Below, piece after piece: positions 35,460 to 44,500 of a DNA stretch of 51,963 bases. Positions within the stretch are counted from its first letter, which is position 1. Each line of letters opens with the position of its first letter. The notes under the pieces were generated by a model. The model ran no database searches. It had not been told where the DNA came from and was given only the letters and a program-made list of their open reading frames with translations. This DNA comes from a bacterium (GTDB lineage Bacteria > UBP14 > UBA6098 > JAFGQG01), in contig JAFGGQ010000165.1 of the NCBI GenBank assembly GCA_016930435.1, positions 1 through 51,963 of the forward strand. Direction: 5' to 3'. The translations under genes and the position numbers were made by a program.

Positions 35460-36731
35460 TTAGCCTAAAAACTCTTTACCATTAAGAAAACTTCTCAGAA
35501 TAGGTGGAACCCAAATCTTGCCAACTGCGGATTGATAAGTCTCCATGAAGGCAATAATAAGGCGGGGTAGAGCTAATCCCGAGGCATTCATGGTATGTAC
35601 ATAATCCAGTTTGCCGCTACCCCTGGGTTTGAATTTGATATTGGCCCTTCGCGCTTGAAAATCCTCAAAAATGGTACAGGAGGAGACCTCCAGGTATTTC
35701 CGGATACCCGGTGCCCAGACCTCCAGGTCATAGCACTTGGCGCCGGCAAAGCTGAGATCACCGGTGGCTAAGAGCTGAACCCGGTAATGAAGCCCCAGTT
35801 TCTGCAAAATAACCTCGGCATCGTGAAGTAACTCCTCATGCTCCTGATAAGAATTCTCAGGGTGGACAAACTTCACCAGCTCAACCTTGTCGAACTGGTG
35901 AACCCTCATTAAGCCACGTGTGTCCTTCCCATAAGCTCCCGCCTCCCTGCGAAAACAGGGGGTACAAGTTACAAACTTTAATGGTAATTGCTCTTCAGGG
36001 ATCACTTCCTCCCGGTAAAGGTTAGTCACCGGGACCTCCCCGGTTGGGATTAAAAAAAGGTCCTCGGTTGGTATCAGGTACATATCATTAGCCAGTTTGG
36101 GCAATTGACCGGTCCCTACCATGCAGTCCCGGTTCGATAAGAATGGCGGTGAAACTTCCCTGTATCCATGCTCGGTTGTATGTATCTCTATCATAAAGTT
36201 AACCAGTGCCCGTTTAAGCTGAGCTCCATCATTTGTGTAAAGTGGAAAGAAAGACCCTGCTATTTTTGCGCCCCGGCCCAGATCCAGCATTCCCAGTACC
36301 TCACCCAGCCAAAGATGATCCCGGGGTTCAAAATCGAACTCGGGAGGCGCGCCCCAGGAACGGATTTCCCGGTTGGCAGATTCGTCACGGCCAACCGGTA
36401 CCTCCGGATGGGGTATATTGGGAACGGTCAGCAGAAGCTGGTCAAGCTCTGTCTGATATGATTTCAGATCTTCGTTCAGAACCTTCGCCCTTTCTGAAAT
36501 ATTCTTGGCCTCGGCCTTAAGATCTGAAATATCTTCTTCCTTCCGAATCATCTCACTGATCATGGCGCTGAGCTTGTTGCCCTGCCCCCGCAAGTGGTCC
36601 AGTTCCTGGATAATCTCCCGGCGATACTGATCCAGAGCGATGATCCTGTCAATATCAGCCTTATCGTTCTTGTTACGGCAGGCTTTTTTCACCAGCTCTA
36701 CATTATTTCTGATAAATTTAAGGTCCAGCAT
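35460..36731 (-). CDS. serS: Seryl-tRNA synthetase
   Basis: The 423-residue class II synthetase charges tRNA-Ser. An N-terminal coiled-coil arm (about 30-100) precedes motif 2 (TPCFRREAGAYGKDTRGLMR, with VHQFDKVE) and motif 3 (NASGLALPRLIIAFMETYQ). The usual NGSG of motif 3 is NASG here. It has the ordinary length and starts at an ATG with AGGAAGCAATT before it. A perfect 10-bp stem hairpin (36759-36785) lies in its leader. The kinase gene begins 3 bp downstream. Confidence 0.97.
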   Translation of the reverse strand: MLDLKFIRNNVELVKKACRNKNDKADIDRIIALDQYRREIIQELDHLRGQGNKLSAMISEMIRKEEDISDLKAEAKNISERAKVLNEDLKSYQTELDQLLLTVPNIPHPEVPVGRDESANREIRSWGAPPEFDFEPRDHLWLGEVLGMLDLGRGAKIAGSFFPLYTNDGAQLKRALVNFMIEIHTTEHGYREVSPPFLSNRDCMVGTGQLPKLANDMYLIPTEDLFLIPTGEVPVTNLYREEVIPEEQLPLKFVTCTPCFRREAGAYGKDTRGLMRVHQFDKVELVKFVHPENSYQEHEELLHDAEVILQKLGLHYRVQLLATGDLSFAGAKCYDLEVWAPGIRKYLEVSSCTIFEDFQARRANIKFKPRGSGKLDYVHTMNASGLALPRLIIAFMETYQSAVGKIWVPPILRSFLNGKEFLG

Positions 36732-36758
36732 AATTGCTTCCTGTTATTCTTAATATTC

Positions 36759-36785
36759 TATTATCCCCGTTTCTTGGGGATAATA
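36759..36785 (-). promoter_or_regulatory. Perfect 10-bp stem-loop in the serS leader
   Basis: TATTATCCCC (36759-36768) and GGGGATAATA (36776-36785) form a perfect stem with a 7-base loop, ending 27 bases before the serS ATG. The following bases (GAATATTAAG on the minus strand) are not a T run, so it is not a terminator. It may be an RNA control element or a palindromic protein site. Confidence 0.6.
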
Positions 36786-36853
36786 CTGAGCCTATGATAG
36801 CGGAGGTTATAGGCAAAAGGGATATCACAGCCGGCTAAAGTTTGATTTGATTC

Positions 36854-37600
36854 CTATTCCTGGTGTTTTTTTAAAAAAGGTGTCAGCAATTCTATAGGAA
36901 TAGGGAACACGGTAGTAGAGTTATTTTCAGCGGCTATCGTGGTCAGTGTTTGCAAAAACCTCAACTGCAAAGCAGCGGGATTCCTGGAAAGAATTACAGC
37001 GGCTTCAGCCAATTTTTCAGAGGCCTGGAATTCTCCCTGGGCAGCAATGACCTTCGCCCTTCGTTCCCGTTCCGCCTCCGCCTGAGCGGCCATCGCCCGT
37101 TTCATTTCTGTGGGCAGGTCCACATGCTTGATCTCCACATTGGATACCTTGATCCCCCAGGGGTCACTCTGGGTGTCAATGATCTCCTGAAGCTTATGAT
37201 TAATCTTATCCCGTGCGGAAAGCAGCTCGTCCAGATTACTGCCGCCCAGCACTGAGCGCAGTGTAGTCTGGGCTAACTGAGAAGTGGCATACATATAATT
37301 CTCCACCTCTTTGACCGCCTTTTCAGGGTCCATTACCCGAGAATATACCACGGCGTTAACCTGGACCGAAACATTATCCTCCGTGATCACATCCTGAGGG
37401 GGAACATCCATTACAACGGTCCGCAAACTTATCTTCTGCATCTTGTCGATCAGGGGAATGAGCAGGATCAAGCCGGGACCCTTTGTGGCTACTATCCGCC
37501 CCAGCCGGAAGATGACCCCGCGCTCATATTCCTTCAATATCCTGACCATGGAGGCTAACAAAAAAAATACGATAATTACTAACACTACCCATCCAGTCAT
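36854..37600 (-). CDS. Stomatin-like SPFH-domain membrane protein (slipin)
   Basis: The 248-residue protein has one N-terminal membrane helix ([18 protein letters not shown]) and the SPFH/band-7 core: [38 protein letters not shown] and [11 protein letters not shown] charged helix [20 protein letters not shown] follows. Slipins form large oligomers that organise membrane microdomains. The partner often found next to such genes, an NfeD-like protein, is not here. The start has the ideal site AAGGAGGGTTAG. Confidence 0.93.
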   Translation of the reverse strand: MTGWVVLVIIVFFLLASMVRILKEYERGVIFRLGRIVATKGPGLILLIPLIDKMQKISLRTVVMDVPPQDVITEDNVSVQVNAVVYSRVMDPEKAVKEVENYMYATSQLAQTTLRSVLGGSNLDELLSARDKINHKLQEIIDTQSDPWGIKVSNVEIKHVDLPTEMKRAMAAQAEAERERRAKVIAAQGEFQASEKLAEAAVILSRNPAALQLRFLQTLTTIAAENNSTTVFPIPIELLTPFLKKHQE

Positions 37601-37676
37601 CTAACCCTCCTTAAAATAAGGTAAAATAAATTGCTCCAACAAATTTCTTCTGGTTTTCAGAATAATAACCTTATAA

Positions 37677-37704
37677 AATTTATGGCTAAAAGCCCTAATG
37701 TCAA
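37677..37704 (-). promoter_or_regulatory. Promoter of the slipin gene
   Basis: On the minus strand TTGACA (37699-37704) and TAAATT (37677-37682) are 16 bp apart. The start would be near 37670, about 70 bases before the ATG. Confidence 0.5.
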
Positions 37705-37756
37705 GTATGAATAAAATTAAAAAAAATAAAAATAGTATTATAATAACGGATATCGA

Positions 37757-39115
37757 TCAGGAACTCGGCGAAGCCTGTTGAGATTTTTTAAAAATCTTCC
37801 AGAACCTCAGCTTGTTCCAGTTGATAAAATGGGCTTCCTTTGTGGTCCAGTAAATCAGATAAATTCCAAGGAGAGTAAGCAGAATGTTTCCGTTCCACAT
37901 CCCGAAGAAAGGGGGGATAATCCCCCGGTCGGCCAGCTCTTCGCCCCCGATCAGGAAAGCCCAGTAGATTAAAAAGAAGCCCATAGCCAGTCCTATAGCG
38001 GTAGCAAGCCCACCTTTACGGCCCATTACCCCTACCGGCGCGCCCAAAAGCAGGAAAACCAGACAGGCAAAGGGTACCGAAAATTTTTTGTGGGCCTCCA
38101 CCATTAGTTTGTTTATTCGGGTTCTGGCGCCGTTAATAATATTATGCCGGGATTTAAGTTGCAAGTAAAGGCTGCGGTTCCGGGAATAAGCCCTTTCTGC
38201 AGGGCGCTGAACTATCCGCGTACCGGTTTCATCATAGGGGTCAAGAGTGAATTCAAGGGCTTTATCTACCAGTACATTCATCTTCTGCCGGGTAACCTCA
38301 ATTTTGTCCCGCCGCTCATTGACCATCTCCATTATCCCCTGAACGTTAAGTTCACGATCCCCCCGACGATCCGAATCCTTATGTTCTAACTTCATCCCCA
38401 GATCCTTGATCCGAATAAGCTGCTGAGTGAATTGAGTGCGGGTATAAAGTGCGGGATCTTCCTCATCCACCTCGTGAACCTCACCGTCATAAAGGGTAAA
38501 AGTAACCGCATCCTTGTCCTCGACATACTCCATCCTTCCCGAATCGGCAGTAATGATGCGGGGGTAATTGCGGCCCTCCTCCTCAAAAAGCGTTACCCCT
38601 TTCATGGCTGAAGTATTGTAGTCAAGCTGATTGATCATCAATTTGATCCCCGGGAAATCCTCGATCACGATGCCATCCTGAAGAAAGACGGAGGGTTTCT
38701 TTCGTTTGATATCCGTTAGAAGCAGCCTCGCCTTGTGATTGGTTTCCGGGAGTATCTTATCGTTAAACAGTATCAGGCCTGCGGTGAGCAATGAACAGAT
38801 CAAAATGAGCGGCAATATTAATTTATAGAAGGGGTATCCGAGGGCTTTAAGGGCAATAATCTCGCGGTCCTCTGACATCTTGCCGAATACCATAAGTGTA
38901 GCCACAAGAACGGCCATAGGCACCGCCAGGGTCATCATCCAGGCCAGGCTGAACCCAAATAGCTGAAGCACTACTCCGACAGGCACCCCCTTCTGAATAA
39001 TCAGCCGGAGCATCTTGAGAATATAATCCAGTACAAGCACGAACATCACTACCGAAAGCGCACCCAGGAAAGGGGAAATATATTCTTTTATAATGTAGCG
39101 GCTGATGATCTTCAT
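37757..39115 (-). CDS. LptF/LptG-family lipopolysaccharide export permease (YjgP/YjgQ)
   Basis: The 452-residue protein has the LptF/G order: short N-terminal tail IISRYIIKEYISPF, three membrane helices to about 120, a large periplasmic domain (about 130-340) and three C-terminal helices (VPFACLVFLLLGAPVGVMGRKGG at about 360). It helps extract lipopolysaccharide from the inner membrane with LptB and LptC. I cannot decide between LptF and LptG; only one copy is in the window. Four bases (ATGA) overlap with rnhB, suggesting coupled translation. Confidence 0.93.
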   Translation of the reverse strand: MKIISRYIIKEYISPFLGALSVVMFVLVLDYILKMLRLIIQKGVPVGVVLQLFGFSLAWMMTLAVPMAVLVATLMVFGKMSEDREIIALKALGYPFYKLILPLILICSLLTAGLILFNDKILPETNHKARLLLTDIKRKKPSVFLQDGIVIEDFPGIKLMINQLDYNTSAMKGVTLFEEEGRNYPRIITADSGRMEYVEDKDAVTFTLYDGEVHEVDEEDPALYTRTQFTQQLIRIKDLGMKLEHKDSDRRGDRELNVQGIMEMVNERRDKIEVTRQKMNVLVDKALEFTLDPYDETGTRIVQRPAERAYSRNRSLYLQLKSRHNIINGARTRINKLMVEAHKKFSVPFACLVFLLLGAPVGVMGRKGGLATAIGLAMGFFLIYWAFLIGGEELADRGIIPPFFGMWNGNILLTLLGIYLIYWTTKEAHFINWNKLRFWKIFKKSQQASPSS

Positions 39116-39783
39116 AGCGGTTCCTTAACCCCCTTAAAGGAAACCCGGTGTATGGGGCATCGCCCAAGGCTGCGCAGCGAACTCTTATGGGCAGCGGTAG
39201 GATACCCCTTGTGGCTGGCAAAATGGTAACCGGGAAATATGGTGTCGTATCTCTCCATCATTCTATCCCGGACCACCTTAGCCACTATAGAGGCGGCCCC
39301 GATTGCCTTGATCCGGGAGTCACCTCTTATCACCGGGACTTGAATGCAATCCAAAGCAGGGATACTGTCCCGGCCATCTATCAGGATAATCTCCGGTTGC
39401 TGAGCCAGGCGCCGAACCGCAGTCCTCATTGCCAAAAGTGCCGCCCTCCGGATATTCAACTCATCTATGACCCGGGGAATAACGATTCCCACCTCCACCT
39501 GAACGGCATGCTCAAGAATATATTCATATACCCGTTCCCTTGCACGGGCCGTAAGCGCCTTGGAATCATTTATCAGATGATCCGAATGACCATAATCCCA
39601 TTGAACCGCTGCGGCAACTACAGGACCCGCAAGAGGGCCCCGGCCTACTTCGTCAACACCCGCGAAAACTGACCGGAGGGTATCCGAAAGATACGACTCC
39701 AGCTCGGAAACAGGTATTGAAGATAGAAAAATATCCCTTGATATATTCTGATTGAAAAGGGAAAGCTGAGGCTCGAACACCAC
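39112..39783 (-). CDS. rnhB: Ribonuclease HII
   Basis: RNase HII removes ribonucleotides and RNA from DNA duplexes. The catalytic Asp44 and Glu45 lie in FAGVDEVGRGPLAGP; further acidic positions are in LIDGRDSIPAL and the GAASIVAKVVRD motif. The frame begins with GTG at 39783 without a good ribosome-binding site, and about 38 residues precede the core, so the true start is uncertain. The gene follows rplS by 56 bp and overlaps the permease gene by 4 bp. Confidence 0.95.
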   Translation of the reverse strand: MVFEPQLSLFNQNISRDIFLSSIPVSELESYLSDTLRSVFAGVDEVGRGPLAGPVVAAAVQWDYGHSDHLINDSKALTARARERVYEYILEHAVQVEVGIVIPRVIDELNIRRAALLAMRTAVRRLAQQPEIILIDGRDSIPALDCIQVPVIRGDSRIKAIGAASIVAKVVRDRMMERYDTIFPGYHFASHKGYPTAAHKSSLRSLGRCPIHRVSFKGVKEPL

Positions 39784-39839
39784 TGTTTGAATTGGTATTT
39801 TTGTCTTAAATAAGGTCTTAATAGTATGACCAACAAAGA

Positions 39840-40202
39840 TTATTGTTTTACGGGCCGCTTTTTCTGCCTGACCTTCGCCGCCTTGCCGATCCGGTCCCGG
39901 AGATAATATAGCTTGGCTCTCCGAACATGCCCTTCACGAGCAACCTCGATCTTGTCAATGTTGGGGGAATGCAGGGGGAAAATCCGCTCTACTCCAACCC
40001 CGGAACTCATCTTTCGGACCGTGAAAGTAGCCTGGGTGCCAGCACCCTTACGGCCAATCACAATACCCTGGAAAACCTGGACCCTCTCCTTCTCTCCCTC
40101 TTTGATCTTCACGCTGACCTTGACCGTATCCCCCACATTAAACTCCGGAAGGTTCTCCTTAATAAATTCCTTTTGAGCTTCCCGTAATATTTTATCTGAC
40201 AT
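39840..40202 (-). CDS. rplS: Large ribosomal subunit protein bL19
   Basis: The 120-residue protein is the bridge protein between the subunits. It reads [13 protein letters not shown], then [32 protein letters not shown] and [16 protein letters not shown]. The ATG at 40202 is chosen over upstream starts because it has a strong site (GGAGGCAAAA) and the family's usual N-terminus. Unlike many genomes, rpsP, rimM and trmD are not upstream of it; rnhB follows. Confidence 0.97.
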   Translation of the reverse strand: MSDKILREAQKEFIKENLPEFNVGDTVKVSVKIKEGEKERVQVFQGIVIGRKGAGTQATFTVRKMSSGVGVERIFPLHSPNIDKIEVAREGHVRRAKLYYLRDRIGKAAKVRQKKRPVKQ

Positions 40203-40327
40203 TTTTGCCTCCAGCTTAAAAAATACTATAATCATCCCCGGCAGCATCACTACCGGAACCTATCCATTTCCTCCGGAGCAGTCTCAACCGAAAGGAAAAT
40301 ATCGTTCTTAACAAAATCGGCTTTCAA

Positions 40328-40353
40328 CTTATATAATATTTCAGTTTAGTCAA
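40328..40353 (-). promoter_or_regulatory. Possible promoter of the rplS operon
   Basis: On the minus strand TTGACT (40348-40353) precedes TATAAG (40328-40333) with only a 14-bp spacer, shorter than normal. The long leader to the ATG (about 120 bases) contains a five-codon frame, MDRFR, with a good Shine-Dalgarno (CGGAGGAA). Confidence 0.3.
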
Positions 40354-40489
40354 GTTATTATGTAAAAAATAATCAGATTTTAAACGGCGCCCGGTTCCGG
40401 ATGCCAAGGGAACTTAATTTTCCCCGCTAAAAAATACATCCTTTGGGGTTCCGATCTCTCCGCATTCAGAAACAGTTCCCACCGAACGA

Positions 40490-41431
40490 TCACAACCTTA
40501 ATTTATGCCGGTTCGAGGTAAACCACTGGTAAGTCATCCTGATCCCATCCCGGAGTGATATTTTGGGTTCCCATCCCAGTGCCCTCAGGCGGGAAATTTC
40601 CAACAGCTTGCGTGGCGTTCCGTCGGGCTGGACGGAATCGTACTCCAGATTTCCCTGAAAACCCACGATTTCCTTGATCATAAGGGCCAGATCATGAATG
40701 GTTATATCCTCACCGGTACCCACATTAATGAATTCTGTTTCATTATAATTCTGCATTAAAAATATCAGGGCTTCCGCAAGGTCCTCAATATACAAAAATT
40801 CCCGCCGGGGTTTACCGGTGCCCCAAATCACAACCTTTTCGGCTTTATTTATTTTTGCATCGTGGAATTTGCGTATAAGCGCGGGAAGGACATGTGAAGT
40901 ATTCAGGTTAAAATTATCGTTCGGGCCGTAAAGGTTGGTGGGCATTGCCGAGATAAAATTGCAGCCGTACTGACTTTTATAATACTCGCACATCTTTAAT
41001 CCGGCGATCTTGGCAATGGCATAAGGCTCATTTGTGGACTCCAGCTTCCCCGAGAGCAGATAATCCTCCTTTAACGGCTGAGGTGCTTCCCGTGGATATA
41101 TACAGGAACTGCCCAGAAAAAGCAACTTTGTTACTTTGTTTTGATAAGCGGAATGGATAAGATTATTGGCAATCATTGCATTTATGTAATAGAAATCAGC
41201 GGGATATGTCCGGTTAGCATGAATACCTCCCACCCTGGCAGCACAGATAAATACATATTCGGGCTTACATGACCGGATAAACCGCTCTGTCGCTTCCTGA
41301 CGAGTGAGATCCAGTTCCCCCTCCTCCCGTAGAATTAAGTTACGGTAACCCTTCTCCTTAAGACTTGTCAGGAGCGCGGAACCAACCAATCCATTATGGC
41401 CTGCAATATATATTTTCGAATTCTGATCCAT
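40490..41431 (-). CDS. fcl: GDP-L-fucose synthase
   Basis: The 313-residue extended SDR converts GDP-4-keto-6-deoxymannose to GDP-L-fucose using NADPH. It has GHNGLVGSAL (11-20), the ARVGGIHANRTYPADF segment typical of the family, GSSCIYP (108-113) with catalytic Ser/Cys, and YAIAK with Tyr137 and Lys141. GMD, its usual partner, is not in the window. It sits alone between rplS and the giant gene, with its own promoter that overlaps a palindrome near the start codon. Confidence 0.95.
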   Translation of the reverse strand: MDQNSKIYIAGHNGLVGSALLTSLKEKGYRNLILREEGELDLTRQEATERFIRSCKPEYVFICAARVGGIHANRTYPADFYYINAMIANNLIHSAYQNKVTKLLFLGSSCIYPREAPQPLKEDYLLSGKLESTNEPYAIAKIAGLKMCEYYKSQYGCNFISAMPTNLYGPNDNFNLNTSHVLPALIRKFHDAKINKAEKVVIWGTGKPRREFLYIEDLAEALIFLMQNYNETEFINVGTGEDITIHDLALMIKEIVGFQGNLEYDSVQPDGTPRKLLEISRLRALGWEPKISLRDGIRMTYQWFTSNRHKLRL

Positions 41432-41434
41432 AGT

Positions 41435-41466
41435 CCTAAATTTAGGGTTGTAAAATGTAATGTCAA
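41435..41466 (-). promoter_or_regulatory. fcl promoter with a 12-bp palindrome over its -10
   Basis: On the minus strand TTGACA (41461-41466) and TAAATT (41439-41444) are separated by exactly 16 bp. The -10 is contained in the palindrome CCTAAATTTAGG (41435-41446). Transcription would begin at about the ATG (41431), so the transcript may be leaderless. Confidence 0.5.
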
Positions 41467-41514
41467 CTCAAAATGAACCCGCCACCAGGGTTGCTTTGCC
41501 CAACGCAATCATAA

Positions 41515-44500
41515 TTACCTCACCAATACTACTGTCCCATTACATAAGGTCTTGCCCCCGATCTCCAGGTGGTAGATATAAATACCCTCCGGAAGAAGGT
41601 TACCCTGAGCATCGGTGCCATCCCAAAAGCGGAGATTATAATCCTTGATACTGCTGATAGGTCCCACAACTTTCTCCCTGACCTTAATCCCCCGAAGGTC
41701 GTATATTTGCAGATTTCCCCTTTCGAAGAACATACCCGGGTAGTCGAAGATCACGTAATCATTGTAATTATCCCCATTGGGAGTGAATGGATTAGGGTGT
41801 ATTCCGCAGGAATAGATACCCTTGACTACAAATTCACAGTAAAACGTGCTCCGGTTTGCTCCGCAGTACAGCGCCCTGTCTCCTGAACAAATAACTATCC
41901 GGATAGTATCCTCCTGCAAGAAGGTCAGTCCGGCTTCATCCGCCGATAATTCCAACTCTCCCTGATAAAGATTTGTTGGCCGCCAGAACACTCCGGGATG
42001 ATCCAGTTCAAAGCTGTCCCCGTTTAGGATTATTAGGATCAGGCTGGAATCCAAACCGGAGAGGCTGTCATATAGGAAAAATTTAAATTCCTTTGGTGGT
42101 CCCTCCACTATGCCCTGGTGAACAGGAAAGGCCAGTTCGGCTTCCGGTGGTTGGAAATCCAGGTAAAAATGCCAGGATAACGGTTGCGCCAAGCCATTGC
42201 CAGCCAGGTCCCGGGCCTCTGCTAAGGTTACTTCTACCCGCCCTGACTCCCGGAAATAATCGGTACAGGGCGCGAAAACCAATAAACTGCCCTGAGTCAA
42301 GGTGAGCATACTGTCCGTCAGGTCATAGTAAGCGCCATCAACATTCAGTACTATGGAGGATATATCAAGCCGGTTTTCATCATAAATGACTATTCTAATC
42401 TCCTGGTCGTTACATGAAGTAATAGTTCCGGGTGTTGGAAAAACCATGACGCCCTCCGGCCCCAGGGTGTCGTTTGGCTGTACACTCATAGTATCGATAA
42501 AATAAAAACTCCAGCAATTTGGGGGACTCAGTACCAGCGGTTCGCAATAATCCGGGTGGTTTTCCATAGCTTCAATACAAACACTAATCGAATCGCAGTC
42601 CCGGTAATGGAGGCCGGTACCCGTTAGGCTGTCAAAGGGGGGGGTGTAAAAAACACCCAGTGCGGTTTCATCCACGAAGCGCGGATCGAATCCCAGGGTT
42701 ATACCGTCCCACGAGATGGCCGGACTGTAAAGATCAAAGCTCAATGCGCTATCCACCGCAAGGAAACCCTCCAGCGATATCAATACAGTACCCGGATCGA
42801 TCCCCAGGAGATTATCCTGCAAATCCACGGTGATGACGTTCTGGGAATAATAGACCGTGTCCCCTTCCGGTGGATAAAAATTCTCTGCATAAGGCGCTTC
42901 CAGATCAAAATAGAAGGTCCATTCAAATGGCGTGTCCTCAGCGGTATTCCCCAGGGTGTCCTCAAGGCTCCAGAGGGTCGCCCGGATGGTATCAGAGCTT
43001 TGCCAGAACCCGTTCCCCGGAGCAAAATAGACAGTGTCGCCGGGATATGAAAAAGCAGCTTCCTCGCCAGCTAACAAGGTATCCCCAAATTGCAGGTGTA
43101 CAGAACCGGGCTCAATCCCATGCTCGGAATACAGGATAAATCCAACCCTTTGATCAAAGCAATTACTGGTTGTATTTTCCAAAGGAAAAAGCAGTTCAAA
43201 AAGGGGAGCGTGTGCGGTGATAAAGAAATACCAACAGCTATCTAATTGATTAGGGGGACAATAATGGGGTCGATCCTGTACCCGCAAGCAGACTTCTATC
43301 CTGTCGCCCCGTTCCCAATACAAACCGGCCTCGGTAGTATTTATCCGAAGCTGCTCGCCGTTCCAGTAGATACCTGATTCCCCGATAAGATATAGAATAC
43401 TGTCCACCCAAATCACCAGGGAGTCCGGATTTAACCCGCTCATAGAGTCGGCTAAAACTACCGTAATTTCCGGTGAAATGGAGTCTGCGAAAGTACCGTT
43501 CGCCGGATCCTCCCCCCACATCACGGGGGGTGAGAGGTCGATATAGAACTCCCAATCCGGTGAGGCTTCCAGGCTATTACCAAGTCTGTCCGCAGCCTCA
43601 ACCAAAATGACCCTGATTGTGTCCCCATCGGCAAAGGGAGCAGCCGGAAAATATCGGAGCAAGGTATCCTCGAAGACCAGTACGCTATCCGTAACGGTGT
43701 AGAAAATATCATTTACCTGCAGTAATATGGAACCAGGATCGATACCATTAGGGTCGAAGAGGGCCATGATGATTTCCTGGTGGGCGCAGGCGGAATAGGA
43801 ATTCCCCAGTGGTTCTATGATACTGGCCAGCGGCCCTCCCGCAGAAATATAGAAGTCCCAGCAGGTGAAAAGCCCATTGCCCCCACAGTAATCAGGTTGA
43901 TCCAGAGCCGAAAGACAAACCTCCACGGTGTCTCCCCCTGAAAAACTCAAAGCTACCGATTCCGGATGGAATTGAGCATAGTTACGGTTGCAGGATATGG
44001 GATTTCCGGGATGGTCGATGCGGTATTCGATACGGTTGATCAGGAAGGTAATGGAAGTGGTGTCGATACCAGACAGATGATCCGTAAGGGAGCATGAAAC
44101 GGTGGGGGTCAATTCTGCAATAATACTGCCGGAGGAGGGGTCTTCACACCAACTTACCGGCGGCGAAAAGTCCATTATAAAGGTGAACAGCAGTGGCGCT
44201 TCCAGGTGATTACCCAGTATATCTTCAGCGCTGGACAAATTGACCATAATCGTATCACCATCGCTCCAGGTTCCGGCTTCAGGCCTGAAGACCAGGAGTG
44301 GTTCATAGTAGCTTAAAAATTCATCGGAGACAGAATACGGGGAACCTGCTACCTCGAGCAAAATAGTGGAGTCCTCCAGACCATTAGGATCGGTAAGCTG
44401 TATTTGGATGGTTTGGGTATCACATGCGGAGAAAGCCATGTTAAATGGTTCCAGGAGTTCCGCCTCCGGGCCGCCGCTTTGAACGAAGACCTGCCAGCAA

